Assembly: GCF_029227915.1 (NCBI RefSeq)
Contig: NC_079876.1
Span: 10,170,001 to 10,234,000 of the forward strand
Source of the DNA: Hydractinia symbiolongicarpus
Lineage: Eukaryota > Cnidaria > Hydrozoa > Anthoathecata > Hydractiniidae
Direction: 5' to 3'
DNA length: 64,000 nucleotides
The translations under genes were made by a program, and so were the position numbers. Below the pieces are notes generated by a model, which had not been told where the DNA came from, did not search any database, and saw nothing but the letters and a program-made list of their open reading frames with translations. Of the stretch, positions 38,137 to 52,768 are shown piece by piece (the stretch's first letter is position 1; each line of letters begins with the position of its first letter).

Positions 38137-41100
38137 CGCTACAAAGTCAATGAAATGTAGTTTTTGAAACTATCGCTATTTCTTCAGCGCGCGATAACGG
38201 CTAGGATCGGTCCCACAGTAAAGAATGACTTATTTCTCTAAATTTTTAAATGAAGCGCTACCACAGCGCCCAGTATAATCGCTGAGTTCCGGCAATCACG
38301 TAAAATTAAGAAGAATGTTATTTCTTGGAGTCGAATTGTCTCATTTATCGCATTTATCAGGTCACAGTCCAAAGTTAGTTCAATTAAGTCCCACAGGTAT
38401 TTGTTTCATTGTTAAAAGCGATGCAACCTAGTAATATCAAAACAAATATCGCTAAATACATGTTGGTACGGATACGTGACCCAACCGTTGTAAGTCAAAC
38501 GGACTGACACCGTTAGAAAGTCAATGAAATGTAGTGTTTGAAACTGTCGCTATTTCTTAAGCGTGCGATAACGGATAGGATTGGTCCCACAGTAAAGAAT
38601 GACTTATTTATCTAAATCTTTAAATGAAGCGCTACCAAAGCGCCCAGTGTAATCGCTGAGTTCCGGCAATCACGTAAAATTAAGAAGAATGTTATTTCTT
38701 GCAGTCCAATTGTCTCATTTATCACATTTATCAGGTCAGAGTCCAAAGTTAGTTCAATTAAGTCCCACAGGCATTCGTTTCATTGTTAAAAGCGATGCAA
38801 CCTAGTAATATCGGAAAAAAATCGCTAAATACATGTTGGTACGAATAGGTGACCCAACCGTTGTAACTCAAACAGACTGACACCGTTAGAAAGTCAATGA
38901 AATGTAGTTTTTGAAACTGTCGCTATTTCTTAAGCGTGCGATAACGGATAGGATTGGTCCCACAGTAAAGAATGACTTATTTATCTAAATTTTTAAATGA
39001 AGCGCTACCACAGCGCCCAGTGTATCGCTGAGTTCCGGCAATCCCGTCAAATTAAGAAGAATGTTATTTCTTAGAGTCCAATTGCCTCATTTATCACATT
39101 TATCAGGTCACAGTCCAAAGTTAGTTCAATTAATCCCACAGTCAATCGTTTCATTGTTAAAAGCGATGCAACCTAGTAATATCGGAAAAATATCGCTAAA
39201 TACACGTTGGTACGAATAGGTGACCCAACCGTTGTAACTCAAACGGACTGACACCGTTAGAAAGTCAATGAAATGTAGTTTTTGAAACTGTCACTATTTC
39301 TTCAGCGCGCGATAACGGCTAGGATTGGTCCCACAGAAAAAAATGACTAATTAATCTAAATTTGTAAATGAAGCACTACCACAGCGCGCAGTGTAATCGC
39401 TGAGTTCCGGCAATCATATCAAATTGAGAAGAATGTTATTTCTTGGAGTCCAATTATTTTCATTTATCACATTTATCAGGTCACAGTTCAAAGTTAGTTC
39501 AATTAAGTCCCACAGTCAATCGTTTTACTGTTAAAAGCGATGCAACCTAGTAATATCAGATAAATATCGCTAAATACGTGTTGGTACGAATATGTGACCC
39601 AACAGTTGTAACTCAAACGGACAGACACCGCTACAAAGTCAATGAAATGTAGTTTTTAAAACTATCGCTATTTCTTCAGCGCGCGATAACGGATAGGATT
39701 GGTCCCACAGTAAAGAATGACTTATTTATCTAAATTTTTAAATGAAGCGCTACCACAGCGCCCAGTGTAATTGCTGAGTTCCGGCAATCACGTAAAATTA
39801 AGAAGAATGTTATTTCTTGGAGTCGAATTGTCTCATTTATCGCATTTATCAGGTCACAGTCCAAAGTTAGTTCAATTAAGTCCCACAGGTATTTGTTTCA
39901 TTGTTAAAAGCGATGCAACCTAGTAATATCAAAACAAATATCGCTAAATACATGTTGGTACGGATACGTGACCCAACCGTTGTAAGTCAAACGGACTGAC
40001 ACCGTTAGAAAGTCAATGAAATGTAGTGTTTGAAACTGTCGCTATTTCTTAAGCGTGCGATAACGGATAGGATTGGTCCCACAGTAAAGAATGACTTATT
40101 TATCTAAATCTTTAAATGAAGCGCTACCACAGCGCCCAGTGTAATCGCTGAGTTCCGGCAATCTCGTAAAATTAAGAAGAATGTTATTTCTTGGAGTCCA
40201 ATGGTCTCATTTATCGCATTTATCAGGTCACAGTCCAAAGTTAGTTCAATTAAGTCCCACAGGTATTCATTTCATTCTTAAAAGCGATGCAACCTAGTAA
40301 TATCAAAACAAATATCGCTAAATACATGTTGGTACGGATACGTGACCCAACCGTTGTAACTCAAACAGACTGACACCGTTAGAAAGTCAATGAAATGTAG
40401 TTTTTGAAACTGTCGCTATTTCTTAAGCGTGCGATAACGGTTAGGATTGGTCCCACAGTAAAGAATGACTTATTTATCTAAATTTTTAAATGAAGCGCTA
40501 CCACAGCGCCCAGTGTAATCGCTGAGTTCCGGCAATACCGTCAAATTAAGAAGAATGTTATTTCTTAGAGTCCAATTGTCCCATTTATCACATTTATCAG
40601 GTCACAGTCCAAAGTTAGTTCAATTAATCCCACAGTCAATCGTTTCATTGTTAAAAGCGATGCAACCTAGTAATATCAGGAAAATATCGCTAAATACACG
40701 TTGGTACGAATAGGTGACCCAACCGTTGTAACTCAAACGGACTGACACCGTTAGAAAGTCAATGAAATGTAGTTTTTGAAACTGTCACTATTTCTTCAGC
40801 GCGCGATAGAGGCTAGGATTGGTCCCACAGTAAAAAATGACTAATTAATCTAAATTTTTAAATGAAGCACTACCACAGCGCGCAGTGTAATCGCTGAGTT
40901 CCGGCAATCATGTCAAATTGAGAAGAATGTTATTTCTTGGAGTCCAATTATTTTCATTTATCACATTTATCAGGTCACAGTTCAAAGTTAATTCAATTAA
41001 GTCCCACAGTCAATCGTTTCATTGTTAAAAGCGATGCAAGCTAGTAATATCAGAAAAATATCGCTAAATACATGTTGGTACGAATAGGTGACCCAACCGT

Positions 41101-43027
41101 TGTAACTCAAACAGACTGACACCGTTAGAAAGTCAATGAAATGTAGTTTTTGAAACTGTCGCTATTTCTTAAGCGTGCGATAACGGATAGGATTGGTCCC
41201 ACAGTAAAGAATGACTTATTTATCTAAATTTTTAAATGAAGCGCTACCACAGCGCCCAGTGTAATCGCTGAGTTCCGGCAATCCCGTCAAATTAAGAAGA
41301 ATGTTATTTCTTAGAGTCCAATTGCCTCATTTATCACATTTATCAGGTCACAGTCCAAAGTTAGTTCAATTAATCCCACAGTCAATCGTTTCATTGTTAA
41401 AAGCGATGCAACCTAGTAATATCGGAAAAATATCGCTAAATACACGTTGGTACGAATAGGTGACCCTACCGTTGTAACTCAAACGGACTGACACCGGTAG
41501 AAAGTCAATGAAATGTAGTTTTTGAAACTGTCACTATTTCTTCAGCGCGCGATAACGGCTAGGATTGGTCCCACAGAAAAAAATGACTAATTAATCTAAA
41601 TTTAAAAATGAAGCACTACCACAGCGCGCAGTGTAATCGCTGAGTTCCGGCAATCATATCAAATTGAGAAGAATGTTATTTCTTGGAGTCCAATTATTTT
41701 CATTTATCACATTTATCAGGTCACAGTTCAAAGTTAGTTCAATTAAGTCCCACAGTCAATCGTTTTACTGTTAAAAGCGATGCAACCTAGTAATATCAGA
41801 TAAATATCGCTAAATACGTGTTGGTACGAATATGTGACCCAACAGTTGTAACTCAAACGGACAGACACCGCTACAAAGTCAATGAAATGTAGTTTTTAAA
41901 ACTATCGCTATTTCTTCAGCGCGCGATAACGGATAGGATTGGTCCCACAGTAAAGAATGACTTATTTATCTAAATTTTTAAATGAAGCGCTACCACAGCG
42001 CCCAGTGTAATTGCTGAGTTCCGGCAATCACGTAAAATTAAGAAGAATGTTATTTCTTGGAGTCGAATTGTCTCATTTATCGCATTTATCAGGTCACAGT
42101 CCAAAGTTAGTTCAATTAAGTCCCACAGGTATTTGTTTCATTGTAAAAAGCGATGCAACCTAGTAATATCAAAACAAATATCGCTAAATACATGTTGGTA
42201 CGGATACGTGACCCAACCGTTGTAAGTCAAACGGACTGACACCGTTAGAAAGTCAATGAAATGTAGTGTTTGAAACTGTCGCTATATCTTAAGCGTGCGA
42301 TAACGGATAGGATTGGTCCTACAGTAAAGAATGACTTATTTATCTAAATCTTTAAATGAAGCGCTACCACAGCGCCCAGTGTAATCGCTGAGGTCCGGCA
42401 ATCACGTAAAATTAAGAAGAATGTTATTTCTTGCAGTCCAATTGCCTCATTTATCACATTTATCAGGTCACAGTCCAAAGTTAGTTCAATTAATCCCACA
42501 GTCAATCGTTTCATTGTTAAAAGCGATGCAACCTAGTAATATCGGAAAAATATCGCTAAATACACGTTGGTACGAATAGGTGACCCAACCGTTGTAACTC
42601 AAACGGACTGACACCGTTAGAAAGTCAATGAAATGTAGTTTTTGAAACTGTCACTATTTCTTCAGCGCGCGATAACGGCTAGGATTGGTCCCACAGAAAA
42701 AAATGACTAATTAATCTAAATTTGTAAATGAAGCACTACCACAGCGCGCAGTGTAATCGCTGAGTTCCGGCAATCATATCAAATTGAGAAGAATGTTATT
42801 TCTTGGAGTCCAATTATTTTCATTTATCACATTTATCAGGTCACAGTTCAAAGTTAGTTCAATTAAGTCCCACAGTCAATCGTTTTACTGTTAAAAGCGA
42901 TGCAACCTAGTAATATCAGATAAATATCGCTAAATATGTGTTGGTACGAATATGTGACCCAACAGTTGTAACTCAAACGGACAGACACCGCTACAAAGTC
43001 AATGAAATGTAGTTTTTAAAACTATCG

Positions 43028-46000
43028 CTATTTCTTCAGCGCGCGATAACGGATAGGATTGGTCCCACAGTAAAGAATGACTTATTTATCTAAATTTTTA
43101 AATGAAGCGCTACCACAGCGCCCAGTGTAATTGCTGAGTTCCGGCAATCACGTAAAATTAAGAAGAATGTTATTTCTTGGAGTCGAATTGTCTCATTTAT
43201 CGCATTTATCAGGTCACAGTCCAAAGTTAGTTCAATTAAGTCCCACAGGTATTTGTTTCATTGTTAAAAGCGATGCAACCTAGTAATATCAAAACAAATA
43301 TCGCTAAATACATGTTGGTACGGATACGTGACCCAACCGTTGTAAGTCAAACGGACTGACACCGTTAGAAAGTCAATGAAATGTAGTGTTTGAAACTGTC
43401 GCTATTTCTTAAGCGTGCGATAACGGATAGGATTGGTCCCACAGTAAAGAATGACTTATTTATCTAAATCTTTAAATGAAGCGCTACCACAGCGCCCAGT
43501 GTAATCGCTGAGTTCCGGCAATCACGTAAAATTAAGAAGAATGTTATTTCTTGGAGTCCAATGGTCTCATTTATCGCATTTATCAGGTCACAGTCCAAAG
43601 TTAGTTCAATTAAGTCCCACAGGTATTCATTTCATTCTTAAAAGCGATGCAACCTAGTAATATCAAAACAAATATCGCTAAATACATGTTGGTACGGATA
43701 CGTGACCCAACCGTTGTAACTCAAACAGACTGACACCGTTAGAAAGTCAATGAAATGTAGTTTTTGAAACTGTCGCTATTTCTTAAGCGTGCGATAACGG
43801 TTAGGATTGGTCCCACAGTAAAGAATGACTTGTTTATCTAAATTTTTAAATGAAGCGCTACCACAGCGCCCAGTGTAATCGCTGAGTTCCGGCAATACCG
43901 TCAAATTAAGAAGAATGTTATTTCTTAGAGTCCAATTGTCTCATTTATCACATTTATCAGGTCACAGTCTAAAGTTAGTTCAATTAATCCCACAGTCAAT
44001 CGTTTCATTGTTAAAAGCGATGCAACCTAGTAATATCAGGAAAATATCGCTAAATACACGTTGGTACGAATAGGTGACCCAACCGTTGTAACTCAAACGG
44101 ACTGACACCGTTAGAAAGTCAATGAAATGTAGTTTTTGAAACTGTCACTATTTCTTCAGCGCGCGATAGAGGCTAGGATTGGTCCAACAGTAAAAAATGA
44201 CTAATTAATCTAAATTTTTAAATGAAGCACTACCACAGCGCGCAGTGTAATCGCTGAGTTCCGGCAATCATGTCAAATTGAGAAGAATGTTATTTCTTGG
44301 AGTCCAATTATTTTCATTTATCACATTTATCAGGTCACAGTTCAAAGTTAGTTCAATTAAGTCCCAGAGTCAATCGTTTTACTGTTAAAAGCGATGCAAC
44401 CTAGTAATATTAGATAAATATCGCTAAATACGTGTTGGTACGAATATGTGACCCAACAGTTGTAACTCAAACGGACAGACACCGCTACAAAGTCAATGAA
44501 ATGTAGTTTTTAAAACTATTGCTATTTCTTCAGCGCGCGATAACGGATAGGATTGGTCCCACAGTAAAGAATGACTTATTTATCTAAATTTTTAAATGAA
44601 GCGCTACCACAGCGCCCAGTGTAATTGCTGAGTTCCGGCAATCACGTAAAATTAAGAAGAATGTTATTTCTTGGAGTCGAATTGTCTCATTTATCGCATT
44701 TATCAGGTCACAGTCCAAAGTTAGTTCAATTAAGTCCCACAGGTATTTGTTTCATTGTTAAAAGCGATGCAACCTAGTAATATCAAAACAAATATCGCTA
44801 AATACATGTTGGTACGGATACGTGACCCAACCGTTGTAAGTCAAACGGACTGACACCGTTAGAAAGTCAATGAAATGTAGTGTTTGAAACTGTCGCTATT
44901 TCTTAAGCGTGCGATAACGGATAGGATTGGTCCCACAGTAAAGAATGACTTATTTATCTAAATCTTTAAATGAAGCGCTACCACAGCGCCCAGTGTAATC
45001 GCTGAGTTCCGGCAATCACGTAAAATTAAGAAGAATGTTATTTCTTGGAGTCCAATGGTCTCATTTATCGCATTTATCAGGTCACAGTCCAAAGTTAGTT
45101 CAATTAAGTCCCACAGGTATTCATTTCATTCTTAAAAGCGATGCAACCTAGTAATATCAAAACAAATATCGCTAAATACATGTTGGTACGGATACGTGAC
45201 CCAACCGTTGTAACTCAAACAGACTGACACCGTTAGAAAGTCAATGAAATGTAGTTTTTGAAACTGTCGCTATTTCTTAAGCGTGCGATAACGGTTAGGA
45301 TTGGTCCCACAGTAAAGAATGACTTGTTTATCTAAATTTTTAAATGAAGCGCTACCACAGCGCCCAGTGTAATCGCTGAGTTCCGGCAATACCGTCAAAT
45401 TAAGAAGAATGTTATTTCTTAGAGTCCAATTGTCTCATTTATCACATTTATCAGGTCACAGTCTAAAGTTAGTTCAATTAATCCCACAGTCAATCGTTTC
45501 ATTGTTAAAAGCGATGCAACCTAGTAATATCAGGAAAATATCGCTAAATACACGTTGGTACGAATAGGTGACCCAACCGTTGTAACTCAAACGGACTGAC
45601 ACCGTTAGAAAGTCAATGAAATGTAGTTTTTGAAACTGTCACTATTTCTTCAGCGCGCGATAGAGGCTAGGATTGGTCCAACAGTAAAAAATGACTAATT
45701 AATCTAAATTTTTAAATGAAGCACTACCACAGCGCGCAGTGTAATCGCTGAGTTCCGGCAATCATGTCAAATTGAGAAGAATGTTATTTCTTGGAGTCCA
45801 ATTATTTTCATTTATCACATTTATCAGGTCACAGTTCAAAGTTAGTTCAATTAAGTCCCAGAGTCAATCGTTTTACTGTTAAAAGCGATGCAACCTAGTA
45901 ATATTAGATAAATATCGCTAAATACGTGTTGGTACGAATATGTGACCCAACAGTTGTAACTCAAACGGACAGACACCGCTACAAAGTCAATGAAATGTAG

Positions 46001-46073
46001 TTTTTAAAACTATTGCTATTTCTTCAGCGCGCGATAACGGATAGGATTGGTCCCACAGTAAAGAATGACTTTT
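43028..46073 (+). repeat. 4-monomer tandem duplication (1494 bp x 2)
   Basis: Copy one is about 43028-44521 and copy two 44522-46073. Rare variants recur 1494 bp apart: 'gcgcgatagaggctagg' (gataga at 44165 and 45659), 'gacttgtttatc' (43831 and 45325), 'cagtctaaagttag', 'ggtccaacag', 'gtcccagagtcaatc', 'atattagataaat' and 'aaactattgct'. No internal difference was noticed, so the event looks recent. The 'gatagagg' variant also occurs once at 40805, nine monomers upstream, which is the likely source lineage. Confidence 0.85.
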
Positions 46074-47540
46074 TTATCTAAATTTTTAAATGAAGCGCTA
46101 CCACAGCGCCCAGTATAATCACTGAGTTCCGGCAATCACGTCAAATTAAGAAGAATGTTATTTCTTGGAGTCCAATTGTCTCATTTATCATATTTATCAG
46201 GTCGCAGTCCAAAGTTTGTTCAATTAAGTCCCACAGTCAATCGTTTCATTGTTAAAAGCGATGTAACCTAGTAATATCAACAAAAATATCGCTGAATACA
46301 TGTTGGTGCGAATATGTAAGGCAACCGTTGTAACTCAAACGGACTGACACCGCTACAAAGTCAATGAAATGTAGTTTTTGAAACTATCGCTATTTCTTCA
46401 GCGCGCGATAACGGCTAGGATCGGTCCCCCAGGAAAAAATGACTTATTAATCTAAATTTGTAAATGAAGCACTACCACAGCGCGCAGTGTAATCGCTGAG
46501 TTCCGGCAATCATGTCAAATTGAGAAGAATGTTATTTCTTGGAGTCCAATTGTCTCATTTATCACATTTAACAGGTCACATTCCAAAGTTAGTTCAATTA
46601 AGTCCCACAGGCATTCGTTTCATTGTTAAAAGCGATGCAACCTAGTAATATCAAAACAAATATCGCTAAATACATGTTGGTACGGATATGTGACCCAACC
46701 GTTGTAAGTCAAACGGACTGACACCGTTAGAAAGTCAATGAAATGTAGTGTTTGAAACTGTCGCTATTTCTTAAGCGTGCGATAACGGATAGGATTGGTC
46801 CCACAGTAAAGAATGACTTATTTATCTAAATCTTTAAATGAAGCGCTACCACAGCGCCCAGTGTAATCGCTGAGTTCCGGCAATCACGTAAAATTAAGAA
46901 GAATGTTATTTCTTGGAGTCCAATGGTCTCATTTATCGCATTTATCAGGTCACAGTCCAAAGTTAGTTCAATTAAGTCCCACAGGTATTCATTTCATTCT
47001 TAAAAGCGATGCAACCTAGTAATATCAAAACAAATATCGCTAAATACATGTTGGTACGGATACGTGACCCAACCGTTGTAACTCAAACAGACTGACACCG
47101 TTAGAAAGTCAATGAAATGTAGTTTTTGAAACTGTCGCTATTTCTTAAGCGTGCGATAACGGTTAGGATTGGTCCCACAGTAAAGAATGACTTATTTATC
47201 GAAATTTTTAAATGAAGCGCTACCACAGCGCCCAGTGTAATCGCTGAGTTCCGGCAATCCCGTCAAATTAAGAAGAATGTTATTTCTTAGAGTCCAATTG
47301 TCTCATTTATCACATTTATCAGGTCACAGTCCAAAGTTAGTTCAATTAATCCCACAGTCAATCGTTTCATTGTTAAAAGCGATGCAACCTAGTAATATCG
47401 GGAAAATATCGCTAAATACACGTTGGTACGAATAGGTGACCCAACCGTTGTAACTCAAACGGACTGACACCGTTAGAAAGTCAATGAAATGTAGTTTTTG
47501 AAACTGTCACTATTTCTTCAGTGCGCGATAACGGCTAGGA

Positions 47541-50500
47541 TTGGTCCCACAGTAAAGAATGACTTTTTTATCTAAATTTTTAAATGAAGCGCTACCACAG
47601 CGCCCAGTATAATCACTGAGTTCCGGCAATCACGTCAAATTAAGAAGAATGTTATTTCTTGGAGTCCAATTGTCTCATTTATCATATTTATCAGGTCGCA
47701 GTCCAAAGTTTGTTCAATTAAGTCCCACAGTCAATCGTTTCATTGTTAAAAGCGATGTAACCTAGTAATATCAACAAAAATATCGCTGAATACATGTTGG
47801 TGCGAATATGTAAGGCAACCGTTGTAACTCAAACGGACTGACACCGCTACAAAGTCAATGAAATGTAGTTTTTGAAACTATCGCTATTTCTTCAGCGCGC
47901 GATAACGGCTAGGATCGGTCCCACAGTAAAGAATGACTTATTTCTCTAAATTTTTAAATGAAGCGCTACCACAGCGCCCAGTATAATCGCTGAGTTCCGG
48001 CAATCACGTCAAATTAAGAAGAATGTTATTTCTTGGAGTTCAATTGTCTCATTTATCATATTTATCAGGTCGCAGTCGAAAGTTTGTTCAATTAAGTCCC
48101 ACAGTCAATCGTTTCATTGTTAAAATCGATGCAACCTAGTAATATCGGAAAAATATCGCTAAATACATGTTGGTACGAATAGTTGACCCAACCGTTGCAA
48201 CTCAAACGGACTGACACCGTTAGAAAGTCAATGAAATGTAGTTTTTGAAACTGTCGCTATTTCTTCAGCGCGCGATAACGGCTAGGATTGGTCCCCCAGG
48301 AAAAAATGACTTATTAATCTGAATTTTTAAATGAAGCGCTACCACAGCGCGAAGTGTAATCGCTGAGTTCCGGCAATCACGTCAAATTAAGAAGAATGTT
48401 TTTTCTTGGAGTCCAATTGTCTCATTTATCACATTTATCAGGTCAGAGTCCAAAGTTAGTTCAATTAAGTCCCACAGGCATTCGTTTCATTGTTAAAAGC
48501 GATGCAACCTAGTAATATCAAAACAAATATCGCTAAATACATGTTGGTACGGATACGTGACCCAACCGTTGTAACTCAAACGGACTGACACCGTTAGAAA
48601 GTCAATAAAATGTAGTTTTTGAAACTTTCGCTATTTATTCTGCGCGCGATAACCGCTAGGATTGGTCCCCCAGGAAAAAATGACTTATTAATCTAAATTT
48701 TTAAATGAAGCGCTACCACAGCGCGAAGTGTAATCGCTGTGTTCCGGCAATCACGTCAAATTAAGAAGAATGTTATTTCTTGCAGTCCAATTGTCTCATT
48801 TATCACATTTATCAGGTCAGAGTCCAAAGTTAGTTCAATTAAGTCCCACAGGCATTCGTTTCATTGTTAAAAGCGATGCAACCCAGTAATATCGGAAAAA
48901 TATCGCTAAATACATGTTGGTACGAATAGGTGACCCAACCGTTGTAACTCAAACGGACTGACACCGTTAGAAAGTCAATGAAATGTAGTTTTTGAAACTG
49001 TCGCTATTTCTTCAGGGCGCGATAACGGCTAGGATTGGTCCCCCAGGAAAAAATGACTTATTAATCTGAATTTTTAAATGAAGCGCTACCACAGCGCGAA
49101 GTGTAATCGCTGAGTTCCGGCAATCACGTCAAATTAAGAAGAATGTTTTTTCTTGGAGTCCAATTGTCTCATTTATCACATTTATCAGGTCAGAGTCCAA
49201 AGTTAGTTCAATTAAGTCCCACAGGCATTCGTTTCATTGTTAAAAGCGATGCAACCTAGTAATATCAAAACAAATATCGCTAAATACATGTTGGTACGGA
49301 TACGTGACCCAACCGTTGTAACTCAAACGGACTGACACTGTTAGAAAGTCAATAAAATGTAGTTTTTGAAACTTTCGCTATTTCTTCTGCGCGCGATAAC
49401 CGCTAGGATTGGTCCCACAGTAAAAAATGACTTATTAATCTAAGCTTTTAAATGAAGTGCTACCACAGTGCCCAGTGTAATCGCTGAGTTCCGGCAATCA
49501 TGTCAAATTGAGAAGAATGTAAATTCTTGGAGTCCAATTGTCTCATTTATCATATTTATCAGGTTGCAGTCCAAAGTTAGTTCAATTAAGTCCCACAGTC
49601 AATCGTTTCATTGTTAAAAGCGATGCAGGCTAGTAATATCAGAAAAATATCGCTAAATACATGTTGGTACGAATAGGTGACCCAACCGTTGTAACTCAAA
49701 CAGACTGACACAGTTAGAAAGTCAATGAAATGTAGTTTTTGAAACTGTCGCTATTTCTTAAGCGCGCGATAACGGATAGGATTGGTCCCACAGTAAAGAA
49801 TGACTTATTTATCTAAATTTTTAAATGAAGCGCTACCACAGCGCCCAGTGTAATCGCTGAGTTCCGGCAATCACGTCAAATTAAGAAGAATGTTTTTTCT
49901 TGGAGTCCAATTGTCTCATTTATCACATTTATCAGGTCAGAGTCCAAAGTTAGTTCAATTAAGTCCCACAGGCATTCGTTTCATTGTTAAAAGCGATGCA
50001 ACCTAGTAATATCAAAACAAATATCGCTAAATACATGTTGGTACGGATACGTGACCCAACCGTTGTAACTCAAACGGACTGACACTGTTAGAAAGTCAAT
50101 AAAATGTAGTTTTTGAAACTTTCGCTATTTCTTCTGCGCGCGATAACGGATAGGATTGGTCCCACAGTAAAGAATGACTTTTTTATCTAAATTTTTAAAT
50201 GAAGCGCTACCACAGCGCCCAGTATAATCACTGAGTTCCGGCAATCACGTCAAATTAAGAAGAATGTTATTTCTTGGAGTCCAATTGTCTCATTTATCAT
50301 ATTTATCAGGTCGCAGTCCAAAGTTTGTTCAATTAAGTCCCACAGTCAATCGTTTCATTGTTAAAAGCGATGTAACCTAGTAATATCAACAAAAATATCG
50401 CTGAATACATGTTGGTGCGAATATGTAAGGCAACCGTTGTAACTCAAACGGACTGACACCGCTACAAAGTCAATGAAATGTAGTTTTTGAAACTATCGCT

Positions 50501-52768
50501 ATTTCTTCAGCGCGCGATAACGGCTAGGATCGGTCCCACAGTAAAGAATGACTTATTTCTCTAAATTTTTAAATGAAGCGCTACCACAGCGCCCAGTATA
50601 ATCGCTGAGTTCCGGCAATCACGTCAAATTAAGAAGAATGTTATTTCTTGGAGTTCAATTGTCTCATTTATCATATTTATCAGGTCGCAGTCGAAAGTTT
50701 GTTCAATTAAGTCCCACAGTCAATCGTTTCATTGTTAAAATCGATGCAACCTAGTAATATCGGAAAAATATCGCTAAATACATGTTGGTACGAATAGTTG
50801 ACCCAACCGTTGTAACTCAAACGGACTGACACCGTTAGAAAGTCAATGAAATGTAGTTTTTGAAACTGTCGCTATTTCTTCAGCGCGCGATAACGGCTAG
50901 GATTGGTCCCCCAGGAAAAAATGACTTATTAATCTGAATTTTTAAATGAAGCGCTACCACAGCGCGAAGTGTAATCGCTGAGTTCCGGCAATCACGTCAA
51001 ATTAAGAAGAATGTTTTTTCTTGGAGTCCAATTGTCTCATTTATCACATTTATCAGGTCAGAGTCCAAAGTTAGTTCAATTAAGTCCCACAGGCATTCGT
51101 TTCATTGTTAAAAGCGATGCAACCTAGTAATATCAAAACAAATATCGCTAAATACATGTTGGTACGGATACGTGACCCAACCGTTGTAACTCAAACGGAC
51201 TGACACCGTTAGAAAGTCAATAAAATGTAGTTTTTGAAACTTTCGCTATTTATTCTGCGCGCGATAACCGCTAGGATTGGTCCCCCAGGAAAAAATGACT
51301 TATTAATCTAAATTTTTAAATGAAGCGCTACCACAGCGCGAAGTGTAATCGCTGTGTTCCGGCAATCACGTCAAATTAAGAAGAATGTTATTTCTTGCAG
51401 TCCAATTGTCTCATTTATCACATTTATCAGGTCAGAGTCCAAAGTTAGTTCAATTAAGTCCCACAGGCATTCGTTTCATTGTTAAAAGCGATGCAACCCA
51501 GTAATATCGGAAAAATATCGCTAAATACATGTTGGTACGAATAGGTGACCCAACCGTTGTAACTCAAACGGACTGACACCGTTAGAAAGTCAATGAAATG
51601 TAGTTTTTGAAACTGTCGCTATTTCTTCAGGGCGCGATAACGGCTAGGATTGGTCCCCCAGGAAAAAATGACTTATTAATCTGAATTTTTAAATGAAGCG
51701 CTACCACAGCGCGAAGTGTAATCGCTGAGTTCCGGCAATCACGTCAAATTAAGAAGAATGTTTTTTCTTGGAGTCCAATTGTCTCATTTATCACATTTAT
51801 CAGGTCAGAGTCCAAAGTTAGTTCAATTAAGTCCCACAGGCATTCGTTTCATTGTTAAAAGCGATGCAACCTAGTAATATCAAAACAAATATCGCTAAAT
51901 ACATGTTGGTACGGATACGTGACCCAACCGTTGTAACTCAAACGGACTGACACTGTTAGAAAGTCAATAAAATGTAGTTTTTGAAACTTTCGCTATTTCT
52001 TCTGCGCGCGATAACCGCTAGGATTGGTCCCACAGTAAAAAATGACTTATTAATCTAAGCTTTTAAATGAAGTGCTACCACAGTGCCCAGTGTAATCGCT
52101 GAGTTCCGGCAATCATGTCAAATTGAGAAGAATGTAAATTCTTGGAGTCCAATTGTCTCATTTATCATATTTATCAGGTTGCAGTCCAAAGTTAGTTCAA
52201 TTAAGTCCCACAGTCAATCGTTTCATTGTTAAAAGCGATGCAGGCTAGTAATATCAGAAAAATATCGCTAAATACATGTTGGTACGAATAGGTGACCCAA
52301 CCGTTGTAACTCAAACAGACTGACACAGTTAGAAAGTCAATGAAATGTAGTTTTTGAAACTGTCGCTATTTCTTACGCGCGCGATAACGGATAGGATTGG
52401 TCCCACAGTAAAGAATGACTTATTTATCTAAATTTTTAAATGAAGCGCTACCACAGCGCCCAGTGTAATCGCTGAGTTCCGGCAATCACGTCAAATTAAG
52501 AAGAATGTTTTTTCTTGGAGTCCAATTGTCTCATTTATCACATTTATCAGGTCAGAGTCCAAAGTTAGTTCAATTAAGTCCCACAGGCATTCGTTTCATT
52601 GTTAAAAGCGATGCAACCTAGTAATATCAAAACAAATATCGCTAAATACATGTTGGTACGGATACGTGACCCAACCGTTGTAACTCAAACGGACTGACAC
52701 TGTTAGAAAGTCAATAAAATGTAGTTTTTGAAACTTTCGCTATTTCTTCTGCGCGCGATAACCGCTAG
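47541..52768 (+). repeat. 7-monomer tandem duplication (2615 bp x 2)
   Basis: Copy one is 47541-50155 and copy two 50156 to about 52768. Markers 2615 bp apart include 'gacttttttatc' (47561 and 50176), 'aatatgtaag' (47805 and 50420), 'aagctttt' (49442 and 52057), 'ctatttattctgcg' and 'cttcagggcgcg'. Only two differences were noticed: 'ccgttgcaac' versus 'ccgttgtaac' (about 48199) and 'cttaagcgcgcg' versus 'cttacgcgcgcg' (about 52375). That is near 99.9% identity by eye. Within each copy, units with 'cccccaggaaaaaatg' and 'gttttttcttgg' occur more than once, so smaller duplications came first. Confidence 0.9.

Larger units (their letters stand above)
36644..47540 (+). repeat. Lineage segment marked by 'atgtagtgtttg', with 3-, 4-, 6- and 9-monomer spacings
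   Basis: The variant 'atgtagtgtttg' (normally 'atgtagtttttg') is found at 36661, 38529, 40021, 42261, 43381, 44875 and 46743, and I saw it nowhere else. Successive distances are 5, 4, 6, 3, 4 and 5 monomers. Five of these units (36661, 40021, 43381, 44875, 46743) also share 'aggtattcatttcattctt', the first three exactly 3360 bp (nine monomers) apart. 'caatcatatcaaattgag' recurs at 39411, 41651 and 42771 (six, then three monomers). The segment therefore amplified from a local founder. Confidence 0.8.

Noticed and set aside
48600-48620. AATAAA in 'gtcaataaaatg' as a polyadenylation signal
   Set aside because: It is a single-base variant of the common 'gtcaatgaaatg', recurs as repeat sequence and has no transcript context.
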